This document shows, in pieces, positions 1 through 11,705 of a stretch of DNA of 64,000 bases. Position 1 is the stretch's first letter, and every line of letters begins with the position of its first letter. The position numbers and the translations under genes are program-made. The stretch is from positions 17,273,603-17,337,602 of the forward strand of contig JAVMKO010000001.1 of assembly GCA_032164245.1 (NCBI GenBank), read 5' to 3'. Below the pieces are notes generated by a model. That model searched no databases. It was not told where the DNA came from and worked only from the letters and a program-made list of their open reading frames with translations. The DNA comes from Sternotherus odoratus. Its lineage: Eukaryota; Chordata; Testudines; Kinosternidae.

Positions 1-752
1 TGCAGAACCCTCTCTAGCACTAGTCTCAGAAACGGTAACAATAATGACCTGCACAGATACTGTAAGTTACACATCAAGTACAGAGAGCCTTGTAGATTTG
101 GGGAATGCAATGACAACACCACTGCAGCTGACAACCTCAAAACAGTTTGAGCCTGCGTACAGAGTAACAGGCAGCCATGCATCTTCTGCAGGTAGAGATG
201 AAGTGCCAATAAACTTATCCCTGGGTACTTCAACACATGCAGTGTCATGGGCTACTGCAGTGCCTGTTACTGTACCTCCTGTTGGTATGACAAATGGTTG
301 GACTGATGTCTCCACATCCCAGGAGCTAATGGAGAGTGGAGCAGTTGACCTTAGCACCACAAAATCCCACAGAACAGTGGTGACAGTGGATGAAGTTACT
401 TCAGGAGTTGTCACCAGTGTAATAGACGATGAAAAGCCCGTTGATCTGACTGCAGGGAGAAGAGCTGTTTGTTGTGATGTGGTTTATAAATTACCATTTG
501 GCAGTAGCTGTACAGCACAGCAGCCTCCAACCACACTGCCTGAAGATCGGTTTGGTTACAGAGATGACCATTATCAGTATGATCGCTCAGGGCCATATGG
601 GTACAGAGGATTTGGAGGTATGAAACCATCCATGTCCGACACTAATTTATCAGAAGCTGGTCTTTTTCTGTACAAAAGCAAGAATAGCTTTGATTATCGA
701 GTTGGGGCAACAGATGCAGCAGTAGATCTAACTTCTGGAAGAGTCACTACAG
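1..752 (+). CDS. PCLO: Piccolo (PCLO) coding exon, 3' part, open at left edge
   Basis: Piccolo is a very large presynaptic active-zone scaffold that organises synaptic vesicles and actin-linked proteins at release sites. The frame is open from base 2, and the first in-frame ATG (44) is internal, so no start is called. The exon ends at 752 before a GTCAGT donor, phase 1: its last G joins GT at 1120-1121 to make a Gly codon and read into GEVMDYSS. The sequence is low-complexity Ser/Thr-rich linker with four DLS/DLT-like motifs: PINLS (206-220), AVDLS (341-355), PVDLT (437-451) and AVDLT (719-733). Such motifs resemble the PxDLS signature for CtBP binding, and CtBP1 is a known Bassoon/Piccolo partner. 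The block from about 547 to 690 ([22 protein letters not shown]) is a conserved Piccolo signature. Identification rests on recalled similarity to mammalian Piccolo across this and the following exons; the exon number is not assigned. Confidence 0.95.
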
Positions 753-1119
753 GTCAGTATGAAACAGCAGCAGATCTTTCTTTGAAATATAATTGTGGTG
801 TTCCTCATCTCATATCAGGATGATTTTTTTTAATTTTTCCTCCTATTATTATGTTTTCTGTTGGACAGTGTAACAAATTATTCTGGATTACACATGTATT
901 TTATTTCTCCATTTTACATATGTGTTTTGCACAGAGATCCTGCATGTGCCTGCATGTTCAGCAATGCTTTTTTCTTCACATCTAAAGTAGATCATTAACC
1001 TGAAGATTTGCATGCAGTTCCCCACCCCTGTTTAATTCATCAAGATGGGATGGCTTTCAGAATCCACAAAGCAGCATTCTTTTGGGGAACTGGACTATAA
1101 CTCTGCCCTATAATTTCAG
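753..1119 (+). other. PCLO: PCLO intron, 367 bp, phase 1
   Basis: The donor is GTCAGT at 753 and the acceptor is TAATTTCAG ending at 1119. Removing it restores the Piccolo frame. The upstream frame stays open into the intron for about 23 codons, to a TGA at 821-823, and encodes a further ADLSL-type motif. The rest is AT-rich with no recognised repeat. Confidence 0.93.
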
Positions 1120-3134
1120 GTGAGGTAATGGATTACTCAAGCAAGACCACTGGTCCTTATCCAGAGACTCGGCAAGTGATTTCAGGCATCGGGATTAGTG
1201 CACCACAGTATTCCCAAGCACGAATAGTACCATCTCTGGGATCCCAGTATGGTGTTGGGAGTGTGTTAAGATCTTCTAATGGTGTCGTTTATTCCTCAGT
1301 CGCAACTCCGATCCCTGCCACATTTGCCATAACCACACAGCCTGGTTCTATTTTCAGTACAACTGTCAGAGATTTATCCATAGTCCAAACAGTTGACTCA
1401 GTGTCCTCATTGTCAACCTTGCAACAGAATCAGCCACTTCCCAGATCATATGGTTTCTTGACAACAGTGGCAGCTGAAAAAGACAATGCAATTACTGGCA
1501 TTGATACTGACACGGGGTTGCAACCTGGCACAATAGAAACTATTACCACTGAGCCAACTGACCTGATGCCTGTTTTAACTACAGCTTCTGAAGCTTTTAC
1601 AAGTGTCATTGAAGATGAAGTTGCACTTCTCATTGCCCCTGAAGAAGACAAACAGCAGCAGCTTGACTTGCAGCGTGAACTGCTCGAGCTTGAGAAACTT
1701 AAGCAGCAGCGCATTGCAGAGGAACTAGAGTGGGAACGTCAGGAAATCCAAAGGTTTAGAGAACAAGAAAAGTTAATGGTCCAAAAAAAACTTGAGGAGT
1801 TGCAATCCATGAAGCACCATCTCTTATTTCAGCAAGAAGAGGAGCGACAAGCTCAATTCATGATGAGGCAGGAAACCTTAGCCCAGCAGCAATTACAGCT
1901 TGAACAATTTCAGCAACTTCAACAGCAGCTTCATCAACAGCTGGAAGAGCAAAAAATTCGCCAGATATATCAGTATAATTATGAGCCTTCTGGAACTGTC
2001 TCTCCACAAACAAGCACAGACCAAGCCCTTCTGGAAGGGCAGTATGCTGCTCCAGAAAGTGGCCAGTTTTGGACTAGTGATGACCCAACCACCACAGCTT
2101 CCTCTGTGCTGGGCATTGAAATTCCACAAAGCCAAACATGGTACACAGTTCAGTCAGATGGCATTACCCAATATATATCTAGGCCTGGTATGCTAAGCTC
2201 TGTTTCAGAAATGTCTCTTAAGGACATCGATGTGAGAGAGGAGAAACAACTGAAAAAGAGGAGTTCTATGCCAAAATTGCGTGGTCAGTATGACAAGCTT
2301 GATGAGACCTTGGAAGAAGAGCCCAGTTGTTTTAAAAAAATAGTGGACAGTGGAGTACAAACCGATGATGAAGATGGTGCAGACAGAAGTTACACAAACA
2401 GGAGAAGGAGAACTAAAAAGAGCGTTGACACAAGTGTCCAGACGGATGATGAAGATCAAGATGAATGGGATCTTTCTAACAGATCGAGAAGAAAGTCTCG
2501 TGTTGGGAAATATAATGAGGGTGCCACAGAGGTAGACAAGGCTAAGCCATTTTCCAAAGTGTCTAGCATTGCAGTTCAGACAGTGGCAGAGATCTCTGTA
2601 CAGACAGAACCTGTAGGGACGATAAGAACACCTTCAATAAGGGCCAGGTTGGATGCTAAGGTTGAAATCATTAAGCATATTTCAGCTCCAGAGAAGACAT
2701 ACAAAGGAGAAAGTTTGGGATGTCAAACAGAAACAGACTCAGATACACAGAGTCCCCAGTACTTGACAGCCACGTCTCCACAGAAAGATAAAAAGCGTCC
2801 AACACCATTAGAAATAGGCTATTCATCCCATCTCCGTGCAGATTCCACACTACAGGTAGTCCCTTCCCCTCCTAAATCTCCCAAAGTTCTATATTCACCT
2901 ATTTCACCTGTTTCACCGAGCAAAGTTATAGAGTCTGCCTTTGTACCCTATGAAAAATCCATCACTGATGACATCAGCCCTCAGAAGATGCTGCATGCTG
3001 ATATTGCCAAGGGTCCTCCACCGAGCCCAAAATCTGCAAAGATGATGCAGCGCTCTATGTCGGATCCTAAGCCCTTGAGTCCAACAGCCGAAGACACTTC
3101 CAGACCTCAGTTTCAGTACACTGAGGGATTTGTG
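1120..3134 (+). CDS. PCLO: Piccolo (PCLO) coding exon: coiled coil, QT-motif cluster, Ser-Pro-rich region
   Basis: This exon is 2,015 bp; the first two bases complete a split Gly codon and the exon ends in phase 0 (Val) before GTAAGC at 3135. Domains in order: a Ser/Thr-rich segment starting [18 protein letters not shown]; a long Q/E-rich coiled coil at about 1645-1985, starting [18 protein letters not shown]; a linker with a QFW motif; two near-identical acidic boxes, VQTDDED (about 2351-2376 and 2435-2457), followed by AVQT, SVQT and CQT sites to 2740; and a Ser-Pro-rich tail (2860-3100) with [12 protein letters not shown] and RSMSDP. Piccolo coiled coils take part in active-zone scaffold assembly. 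The ATG at 1128 is internal to the gene and is not a start. The pattern matches mammalian Piccolo closely along the whole exon, with substitutions concentrated in the linkers. Confidence 0.96.
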
Positions 3135-4225
3135 GTAAGCACTGTTTGTTTTTTCTTTCTTTAACATCAAAACCGTGAGGTTGACTTTTTATGCAGCATG
3201 AGCGATGTTGCGCTCATTAGCAGGATCTGTTCACAAAAATTGTTTATACACCAGGCTGAAAAAGTATCATGATATGTCAGAAGCTTGTTGCAGTGTTTGT
3301 TTCATTGCTTGTTTTGGAAAATGAAGAGAGACCCAAACTATTGTCTCAATGAGGTTTTAAAAGACACACCATAGTATTGCCTAAAACTAGCAGGGTACTT
3401 ATAATTTTGGATGCTAAGGTTACTACCAACATTTTTTTTTTCAGTGAACTATGTTCACATTCATTCTAACAAGGATACTTTTTTCCCACCACGTTCCTAT
3501 GCTATAGTGTGGAATGCAGATACAGTAAGGTGCTGCATGTGTGGCCTTTCAAGGTACCAATAAACCCAGACTTACTTCTGGCTGTTTGAACTATCCTTTT
3601 TGTCCCCATTGGAAAAGGGAAGGAGAATTTCTCCCTGAATTAAGTATGGATTCTCCTTGTTCTCTCAATTTGTATTTGTTTGACCACTCCCAATTTCTGG
3701 AAGTTCTCATATCACAGCTACCATCTTTATGGATAAGGAGAAGTATGTGGGAGTCACCTATGTGATCAGTGCTGCTTCTTATTGGCCACGGGGGACAATT
3801 TGAAATAACACCCCAGGAAATCAGTGTATAATTTGTGGAGCATTCCCTGGGAAACTAAACCCGCCACTGGGTAAGAATCAAGCCTGTATTCTTTTTATTA
3901 TCTGAAAAGGAGGAGATATTCATCATTTAGTATATTCCCAACTGTTCCATTTGTGTGTGTGTCCCCTTTGTTCATTTGAATGTGCTGTTGTTTAGGTGTA
4001 AAAGGCCAATGCTAGCCCTCACTCTGGTTTCTCTATTAATAGTCTGTATTTTTCTTCTGTGTTTAGCTATGTTTGGATGCGTGAGTGGTTCCAGGATATG
4101 GCATGGGGTGGAATAATGAGTGTTCCTCTCCTGCCTCTATATTTGCATGTGTGTCATGTTGTCCAATTTCAGGCTATCTACTCCCACCATCCAGGATGTC
4201 CAGATTGTGTGCGAATCTTGCACCA

Positions 4226-5258
4226 ACATAGAATCATAGAAATGTAGGACTGGAAGGGACTTTGACTGGCATCTAGTCCAGTCCCCTGTACTGAGGCAGG
4301 ACTGAGTATAATCTAGATTACCTCTGACAGGTGTTCGTCTAACTTGTTGTTAAAAACCTCCAGTGACAGCAAATCCAACCCCCCCTAAGTAATTTGTTCC
4401 AGTGCTTAACTAACCTTACAGTTAAGTTTTAGCTAATGTCTAACCCAGGGATGGGCAATGTTCAGCATGCAGCCCATCAGGGTAAGCCCCTGCTGGGCCG
4501 GGACGGTTTGTTTATCTGCAGCGTCCGCAGGTTTGGCCGATCACAGCTCGTTCCAGGCCAGTGGGGGCTGTGGTAACTGGCGCAGACCAAATGATGTGCT
4601 GGCTACTGCTTCTCGCAGCCCCCGTTAGCCTGGAGCGGTGAACTGTGGCCAATGGGAGCTATGATCAGCTGAACCTGTGGACATGGCAGGTAAACAAACC
4701 AGCCTGGCCCACCAGGGGGCTTAACTTGGCGGGCCACATGCCAAACATTGCTGATCCCTGGTCTAACCTAACTCTCCAGTGCTGCAATTTAAGCCCATTA
4801 CTTCTTGTCCTGTCCTCAGTGATTAAGGGGACAAATTATCACCTTTTTATATACTCGATGACTGTTATCATGTCCTTCCTCCAGACTAAACAAATAATTT
4901 CTTTTTCAGTCTTTCCTCATAAGTCATATTTTCTAGACCTTTAAACATTTTTGTTGCTTCTCTGGACCATCTCCAATTTGTCAAGATCTTTCCCGAAGTG
5001 TGGCACCCAGAATTGGACACTGTACTCCAGTTGAGGCTTTATCAGTTCTGAGTGGAAGAATTAATTATCGTATATTGCTTACAACATTTGTGAGAATTCA
5101 TCCCAGAAAGAAGTTTGCCCTTTTTTTGCAACAGTATTACATTGTTGACTCATATTTAGTTTGTGATCCACTATAATCCCCAAATCCTTTTCTGCAGTAC
5201 TGCTTCCTAGGCAGTCATTTTCTACTTTGTATTTGTGCAGTTCATTATTCCTTTCGAA
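4226..5258 (-). mobile_element. CR1 LINE, 3' part, interrupted by a hAT element
   Basis: The left end is the CR1 tail in reverse (GAATCATAGAAATGTAGG), followed by the reverse of the conserved CR1 3' untranslated region (GGAAGGGAC...CATCTAGTCCAG). It continues through about 700 bp of older CR1 sequence typical of reptile genomes. The copy is 5'-truncated and non-coding. A 315-bp hAT element with an 8-bp duplication splits it at 4446-4760. A Harbinger-like element begins where the CR1 match stops. Confidence 0.85.
4446..4760. mobile_element. Non-autonomous hAT element with exact 8-bp target duplication
   Basis: The terminal inverted repeats are CAGGGATGGGCAATGTT and the reverse of AACATTGCTGATCCCTG, 15 of 17 matching. 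The element is flanked on both sides by GTCTAACC (4438-4445 and 4761-4768), an exact 8-bp duplication as hAT transposases make. The interior is GC-rich, has no transposase ORF, and resembles the Charlie-type families whose ends read CAGGG-TCGGCAA. It lies inside the older CR1 at 4226-5258. Confidence 0.88.
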
Positions 5259-5780
5259 GGGTATGTCTTCACTACAGGACTAGGTCGATTTCCCTTAATT
5301 CAATTTTCTAAACTCGACTTTAGAAAATCGAATCAGTGTGTCCCCACCAGGACAGCAGGTCGACAGTGGTCGACACTGTCTGTCCTAGAACTTTTGTAGG
5401 GGTCGACATAGCCCACATTGCACTGTGGGTAGGTAGCCCACAGTGCCGGGAGTGCCGGACCCCCCCGCCTGCCCAAGCAGCCCCGCGCCGGACCCCCCCA
5501 CCCGCTCAAGCAGCCCCGCGGACCCTCCCGCCTGCCCAAGCAGCCCCGCGGACCCCTGTGCCCGACCGAGCAGCTCCGCGAACCCCCCTGCCTGCCCAAG
5601 CAGCCCCGCGCCGGACCCCCCCGCCCGCCCAAGCAGCCCCGCGGACCCCCCTGCCCACCCAAGCAGCCCCGCGCTGGACCCCCCCGCCCGCCCAAGCAGC
5701 TCCGCGAACCTCACCCCCCCCCCCCCCCGCTTGCCCAAGCAGCCCCGCGCCGGACCCCTGGTTAAGCCAGAGTGATCACT
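5259..5780. mobile_element. Harbinger-like element with internal minisatellite
   Basis: The left end GGGTATGTCTTCACTAC matches the GGGTATGTCT termini of other Harbinger-like elements in the window. Next come GTCGAC-rich sequence and a short hairpin, GCACTGTGGG with its complement CCCACAGTGC, near 5417-5445, a layout I recall from common turtle repeats. The interior has expanded into a tandem array. The right end is not clear; 5780 is a guess. Confidence 0.5.
5445..5760. repeat. GC-rich minisatellite, about 26-31 bp unit
   Basis: About ten degenerate copies of a unit containing GCCCAAGCAGCCCCGCG followed by a variable GGACCCCCC spacer. The array produces long but meaningless Pro/Ala-rich ORFs in several frames on both strands. 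Confidence 0.9.
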
Positions 5781-6769
5781 TACCATGTTTCCATGCAGGT
5801 GTGCAAAGGTCAGGCACAATAACAAGTGTTCCCTGTGCAGTCCCTGAAGGACTCTGAAAAGGGGGAAGGAAAGGAGGAAGGGTCACTCCCCTTTCACCCA
5901 CCTACCCAATCCCGTTACTTCCACATCATCTCCTGAAATGAGACCATCACACTGTGGAAACAAAGGAAGAAGCAGATTTCCCTTTCCCCTTAGGCTTGGA
6001 GCAGGTCCTGGAAGGACAGCACATCTCTGGGGCTCATTGGACAGGACATCCCCAAATCACAGCTGTGGTTTAATTAAGCCGGAATCTAGCTCTGAATTGT
6101 CAGAGGATTATTCTTTTGCTATTAAGGGTGCTGTGCTGCCTGCGGTCCTGTGCTGGGGAGAGTGGCTCTTGTCCTCCCCTTCACATCTGTCCTCTATTTG
6201 TATCACATTCAGACATCACCTTTAAGCTCTTCCCTCCTCTAACATGATCTTGACTAAGCACTGTTGGCCCCTTACATACGGGCTTCCCATCTCCCTTTTT
6301 GTCTTCTTAGATGCCACTAGTTATATGAAGATATTTTATTTTGCATTTTGTATTTATTGCATGAATGTTGCTGTTGTGCAGCTCTTCAAGCACCTCCACA
6401 GAGTGGGAAGCTGTAGAAATAACATTGTATTATTAACAGAGGCTTCACAAGAGAATGTTGCATATTCTAATCACAGCGGGCTTTAGATAGTGACCTTAAT
6501 GAGAATGATTAAATTAAGCTGTTAGGGAATACAGGGAACTCTTATTGAGTATACAGAACCAGGCACGCTTATTTCTATAAATAGATACAGTTGACATTGA
6601 TTTACCAATTTGTATAAAGAAGAATGTGTGTCTTATACACTTAATAAAAAGTTGTGTGTAACCTGGATAATGCATTTGTCTTTAAAGAGGTCTTAAATAT
6701 TAGAGTTTGAAAGTATACAGTGTGAATTAATGGTTATAGAATATGTTATTTTAACTAGCATTTATCATA

Positions 6770-7370
6770 TCTATTACTCTAGTGCCTAGAGGCCAACTGA
6801 GAATGGAGCCCCATTGTGCTAGGCAATATATGTAGGCAGCCATATAGTAGTAGATAGTTCCTGCCCCAAAGAGCTTTACAGTCTATAGACCCGGCATACA
6901 CAGAGTGAGAGAAGGGTAGAACACACCAGCAGAGTGAACAATGTGATGATCGCAAACATCATGTTAGTTCCATAATGTTTTTTTATTTTAGTTTGTTACT
7001 TAAATCCCTTTGGTAGGGTTATGTGAGGTGGAGATTAGCTACATGGAAGGGGTAGCAGAGTTGGAGAGCAGCCAATGAGCACAGGGGAGAGAATGTCCAG
7101 AGTGAAAATTACAGAAAGTGACCTGATGATATCAACAGCATCTGAATGTCCATGCTTAAGCAGCTCCTGCAGCTACTCTTTCAGCTTCAGTCTTTGGCTG
7201 GCTCCACCCTGCAGTTTGTTTTCCCTAGCCTATGTGGCTAGAAGTAGGGGGTTAGGTGCTGGTGCCCCAAGAGGGCATCTTCCTTGCACAGTTTTGGAAC
7301 CAGGGGTTGCTGAGGAGGAGTGGCCCTGGCTGTTTATGATAGAAGTGATACACTAGGCAGAGTTTGATTC
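6770..7370 (+). repeat. Ancient interspersed repeat, long copy A
   Basis: The head contains the phrase CCCCATTGTGCTAGGC, followed by AGTTCCTGCCCCAAAGAGCTT, a very common old repeat in amniote genomes. The downstream 450 bp is collinear with the repeat at 47165-47720: both have CCAATGAGCACAG or CCAATCAGCACAG, then a GTCCA block, then a GCAGCTCCTGCAGCT-like block. I cannot name the family. Confidence 0.55.
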
Positions 7371-7689
7371 AAGAAGGCCTAGACAAATAAAAACTCCAGT
7401 GGAGTTAAGCTGATTGATACCATTTAAAAATCTATCCCTAGAACTCTAACATCTTGGAAGCAGAGGGAGGAATTATTTTTTTCCCAATTCTTCTTTCATT
7501 GGTATAAAAAAACTGTAATTATACTTCATACTCCTGCAAGTTTGCATACACATATTGCCACAATTAATGAGGGGTAAGTGGCATTGGTATTCATTTCCTT
7601 AGGTGCAGGTTCATGTTATGTTATGCCAACATATCATGGACCCCGCTGCGCTTGGGTTTAAGTACTGCACCACTTCAAGTTCATCCTAA

Positions 7690-8330
7690 GGGCTTGGTTA
7701 CACTGGCACTTTATAGCGCTATAAAGCCTCCAGGAGCGCTATAACTCTGTCCCCGAACACAATGGCAAGGCACATTTTGCGCTATAAGTCTGAGCTTATC
7801 GCGCTACTCGTAAACCACATAAACACGAGGAATAAGGGCTGTTGCGCTACCCCTGCAGTGTGTTATGGCAAGTGTAATCAGTCATTACGCTATAAGGGAT
7901 CTCTGGCACGCCTCCGAGCCATTTAAGGCAATTGACGCCTCTGTGTTGTTTGCAAAGGGAAGAAGGAATGCGGAAGTACCTTTTCAGAACCCCTCTCTTA
8001 ACTCAGCAGTTAAGCAGTGAAAATGTTTATGGACGGATATGTGTGACTGAAATTTAGAGCCTGCTACTTTTCTTTAGATAAAACTCACTGAAAGCATGAA
8101 GTTCTCTCCCTCCACATACACACAACACTTCCCCCTCACCCTCCTCGTTTGGAAAACACGTTGCACCCAGCTGAATGCTGGGATAGCTGCCCCTAATGCA
8201 CCACTCCCTGTGCCGCGGCAGTTGCCGCAAATGTGGCCACGCCAGGACATGCTATAGCGCTACACCTATTGCTGTATATGGGTACCGCTATAACCAAAAG
8301 CGCTATAATCCTGTAAGTGTAACCTAACGC
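7690..8330. mobile_element. PIF/Harbinger-like element, 641 bp, TAA duplication
   Basis: Terminal inverted repeats of about 35 bp pair GGGCTTGGTTACACTGGCAC with the reverse of GTAAGTGTAACCTAACGC, extending inward into a shared ATAGCGCTATA motif. TAA is present on both sides (7687-7689 and 8331-8333), the expected 3-bp duplication. The interior repeats the palindrome TATAGCGCTATA and its half GCGCTATAA several times. No transposase ORF is present. Confidence 0.72.
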
Positions 8331-8730
8331 TAATTTAAATATGCAAGCTGCCATATTTTGCTTGTAGGAGAAGCTTTTTGGGGACAACACCTAGCACAGG
8401 GGCCTTGTCCATGACTAGTGCTGTTAGATTCTGCAATAATGGAAATAATAATAATTAATAATAATAAATACACAAAGGAGAGTGTTATGTGAAGAATATT
8501 CATTAGAGAATGCCACTATTTAAAACAGGATACAGGAGAAGGGAGTCAGAGTCATCTTTCAAAACACCTTAGTTCAAAGAATTTTTATGCACAACAAAAC
8601 TTGCGCTGAGTCCTGATGTGCAGCAGGGAAAATGGCAGAGCAAAAAAAGCAAAATCAGGAGATGGTAAATTCGAAGTGATCTTTCATTGCATTCTGCAAG
8701 CTACATGTGTGTATGTTCATGTCTGTCTGT

Positions 8731-9012
8731 GGGTGTTTCTACCCTGCAAAAAACAACAAACCATGGCAGTGAGTCTCAGAGTCTGGGTCGACTGACTCAG
8801 GCTTACGTTACATGGCTCAAAACAGCAGTGTAAACATTCCACTTGGGCTGGACCTTGAGTTCTGAGACCTGATGATGGGGAGTGGGTCTCAGAGCCCCAG
8901 CTTCAGCCTGAACAGGAACATCCACACTGCTATTTTTAGCTTCATAGCATGAACCCGAGTCAGAGACTCGCTGCCACAGTTTTTTTTTTTTTTTTGCAGT
9001 TTAGACATACCC
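8731..9012. mobile_element. Miniature inverted-repeat element, Harbinger-like termini
   Basis: The left end GGGTGTTTCTACCCTGCAAA pairs with the reverse of TTTGCAGTTTAGACATACCC, about 20 of 24 matching. The interior has repeated GAGTC/GACTC motifs. The flanks do not show a clean 3-bp duplication, so the family call rests on termini only. A (T)16 run lies just inside the right repeat. Confidence 0.6.
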
Positions 9013-9249
9013 CATGCCACAGAAATTAGCAAGTTATTCCTGCATTGTTTCCATAATTGTTCCATTTGCAATGTGGAATAGAACAGAATATCTTCCTGAA
9101 AGAATTGATTGTGGCCTCTTAACTCCTTTGAAATAATACAGTTGGAGGAGAAATGACTATGTTAACTTGAAATGCTGAAATATGAGTCATTGTAGGATAA
9201 GTGTGTTTAGTGAAATTGTATGGATTGGTATAATGTTGGCTGAAGCCCA

Positions 9250-9570
9250 AAAGAACACATGCTGCAGGGTGCACAGAAACACAGAGGTGTGGACTGCTCA
9301 ATGGTAGCTCCACCTGGACTGCTCATTTGGAGGGTTGGGAATGCTGGATTTTAAGGGCCATCTGCTGGCTCTGAGGGGAGAGGGAGCATGGTCAGAGGGA
9401 ATCAAGAAGGGATGCCCTGATGGCACTTATAAGATGAGACTTTCTCTAGCAGAGTAAGAAGTAGAAGGGATACTGAAAGCTAAACTACTGTTGTGTTTGT
9501 TATGTTTACTCTGATTAATAAAAGTGTCATTGTTTTCCGAACCCAGGAATTGGAGGCGTAGTAAATTGGC
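9250..9570 (+). repeat. Possible decayed LTR-like fragment with AATAAA
   Basis: A purine-rich stretch leads to AATAAA near 9519, then AATTGGCG about 40 bases on, which recalls the end of an LTR and a primer-binding site. No partner LTR or coding remnant is visible, and the boundaries are guesses. Confidence 0.2.
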
Positions 9571-11705
9571 GAGTTTTGAAATAGAATTAGGAAAAGCATC
9601 CAGGGTCAACTTGTCAGCTTTAGCACATGTGCATTTAAACTTCAACATTCAAAACAAATGCTGTCAGTCTATGTATTAGGAGAGTTAATGGAGGCTTTAC
9701 TGCAGTTTTCCGTCTGATACAAAATGTGACATCACCACATTTATAGTGGGAATTGTATTTCAATCTGTATACTGCAGCAACGGAGATAATATCAGGCCAA
9801 ATCCCAATCACCTTTCTCTTTCCTGAATCAGATAAAAGTCACAGGAGTTCACTCGCAGGTGCAATAAGATTGGAAATCATGATTTTTCTATCCTGTCTAT
9901 GCTTTTAAAAAGAATGCGTTTGGTGAATCCCAAATCATTATTTTTAATATTCATTTTCATACTCAAGTGCCCAGTTAGGCTCCTGAATTTACATTTTGAA
10001 ACCTAAATAAGTGCCTTGATATTTCAAAAGTTTCTAAAATAAGTTTTAGGTGCCTAACAATAGGCATCTATCTTTGAAAATACTGGCTTGCAACTCAAAT
10101 ATCTACTGACAGCTAAGTAAATTACAGAATATCACAAAGGCTGTAAATTGTAGTCAACTATCATCCTGACTCTAAATCCATGCAGAGGGAATTTTCCCTG
10201 TTGGTTTATAGGATTTTTTTCCTTGTTCCATATTTTGAAATTTCCTCTTGACCTCTGTTACCATAATTATATAACATAATTCTTTCTCATTTTCAGTAAT
10301 AGCATTCTTGTTTATGGATTGGGTAAATGTCAAGCGTAGGTAACATTCACAAGAACATATATTGTAAAATATATTCTTATATATATTATAGGCAGCAGAG
10401 GTAGTGCCGCCTATAAATAAGGTTGCCTGACACTTCCCACTATAATACCCTTCTTTCAGTTGTTTGTAACTTGCTGAACATAACTATTTGGGCTGAAATT
10501 TTCCATGTTGGGTGTCTGACTCAGGTTAAGGACACAGGACCAGAAGACTCTGAGTACGGGGGTGGCTGCATATTGCTTCTTGAACACCCCTTGACAACAG
10601 AGGTCGCTTTATGGCATCCTGGGGCCATCCTGTCTCATCAAGGACCCTTTTAAGAAGTCACAGTTCAAAGTATTTCAGATGATTCCCGGAAAGACTTCCA
10701 TTTATTTAGTCCTCAAGTGTAAATCCCCTACTTCAGTGTCCCTCTCCCAATAATCCAACACACAGTCTTTTAAAATAAAACATACTTCAGCCCAGTTTCA
10801 TCTGTGCACAGCCCCCTTTCCCCTGAGGGTCTCTCTGTCAGTCTCTATCCTGCTTCTTGGGCAGGGTCTCTCCCAGACCTCCTTCTGTGGAGAGCTTTCT
10901 TCTGCTTTCTGTTAGAGGCAGGAAGCCCGACAGTCTCAGTTAAAGTCACCCACCCACTCAACCTGGCATATTTTGCAGCTGCCTGCTACCTTTTACTCTG
11001 GGATCAGCTCAGGCGGGACTCATCATGTAATCAGAGTTGGCTTAGCCTCCACCTGTCCAGCCCTGAGGGAAGCCACCATTTTACATGCTATAACCATAAG
11101 AGAACCTGGAATTTAACCCATTATTTTTTGGGTCTTCAAAGTCCTCTGTTTTCTAGAAAATACCTGAGAAACCCATTTTCAAAATTTGTGTCTTCATCCC
11201 CCCGCTAGTGGCACATCCACATTCAATTGCTTATTAGTTCAAGTGGAAGAACCTGCATGGTGGATGATCCCAATCCTGCTGATGACCCATGTAGGTGGTT
11301 AGTTTGATTCCACATGTTGAGCTTTGAAGTTTTTTTTCCAAATGTAAACTTATTATTTTTTAAAATAGGAAATTACACTAAAAACCTCAACCTTAATTCA
11401 ACATCTTACGCATATGCATCATGATATAGTGTTACATGATCACATACTATCTATATATATAAAAGTCAAATGGTGCATGTGTGCGTGCGTGTATGTATGC
11501 GTGTATGTATGCTTACTCCTTCCACACCGTTTGAGCTAGAGACTTGAAATTTGGTACAGTTAGAGGTCTTAGGGTCCTAATGACTGTAAGAGTCCAAAAT
11601 TTTTCAAATCTCACCTCTGACGCCCCCCAGGGGTGAAATTATTTAAAGGCCAATCACATCAGCTGGGCAGCTGCTGTTCTCTGTGACATAGTTATGATGT
11701 CATAA

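Noticed and set aside
1128..1130. ATG as a gene start
   Set aside because: It is an internal Met codon; the exon joins in frame to the previous one at 752.
5336..5857. Pro/Ala-rich ORFs up to 173 residues
   Set aside because: Translations of a minisatellite in several frames on both strands.
10804..11208. 134-residue ORF
   Set aside because: No recognisable domain, and the composition looks like ordinary intron; treated as chance.
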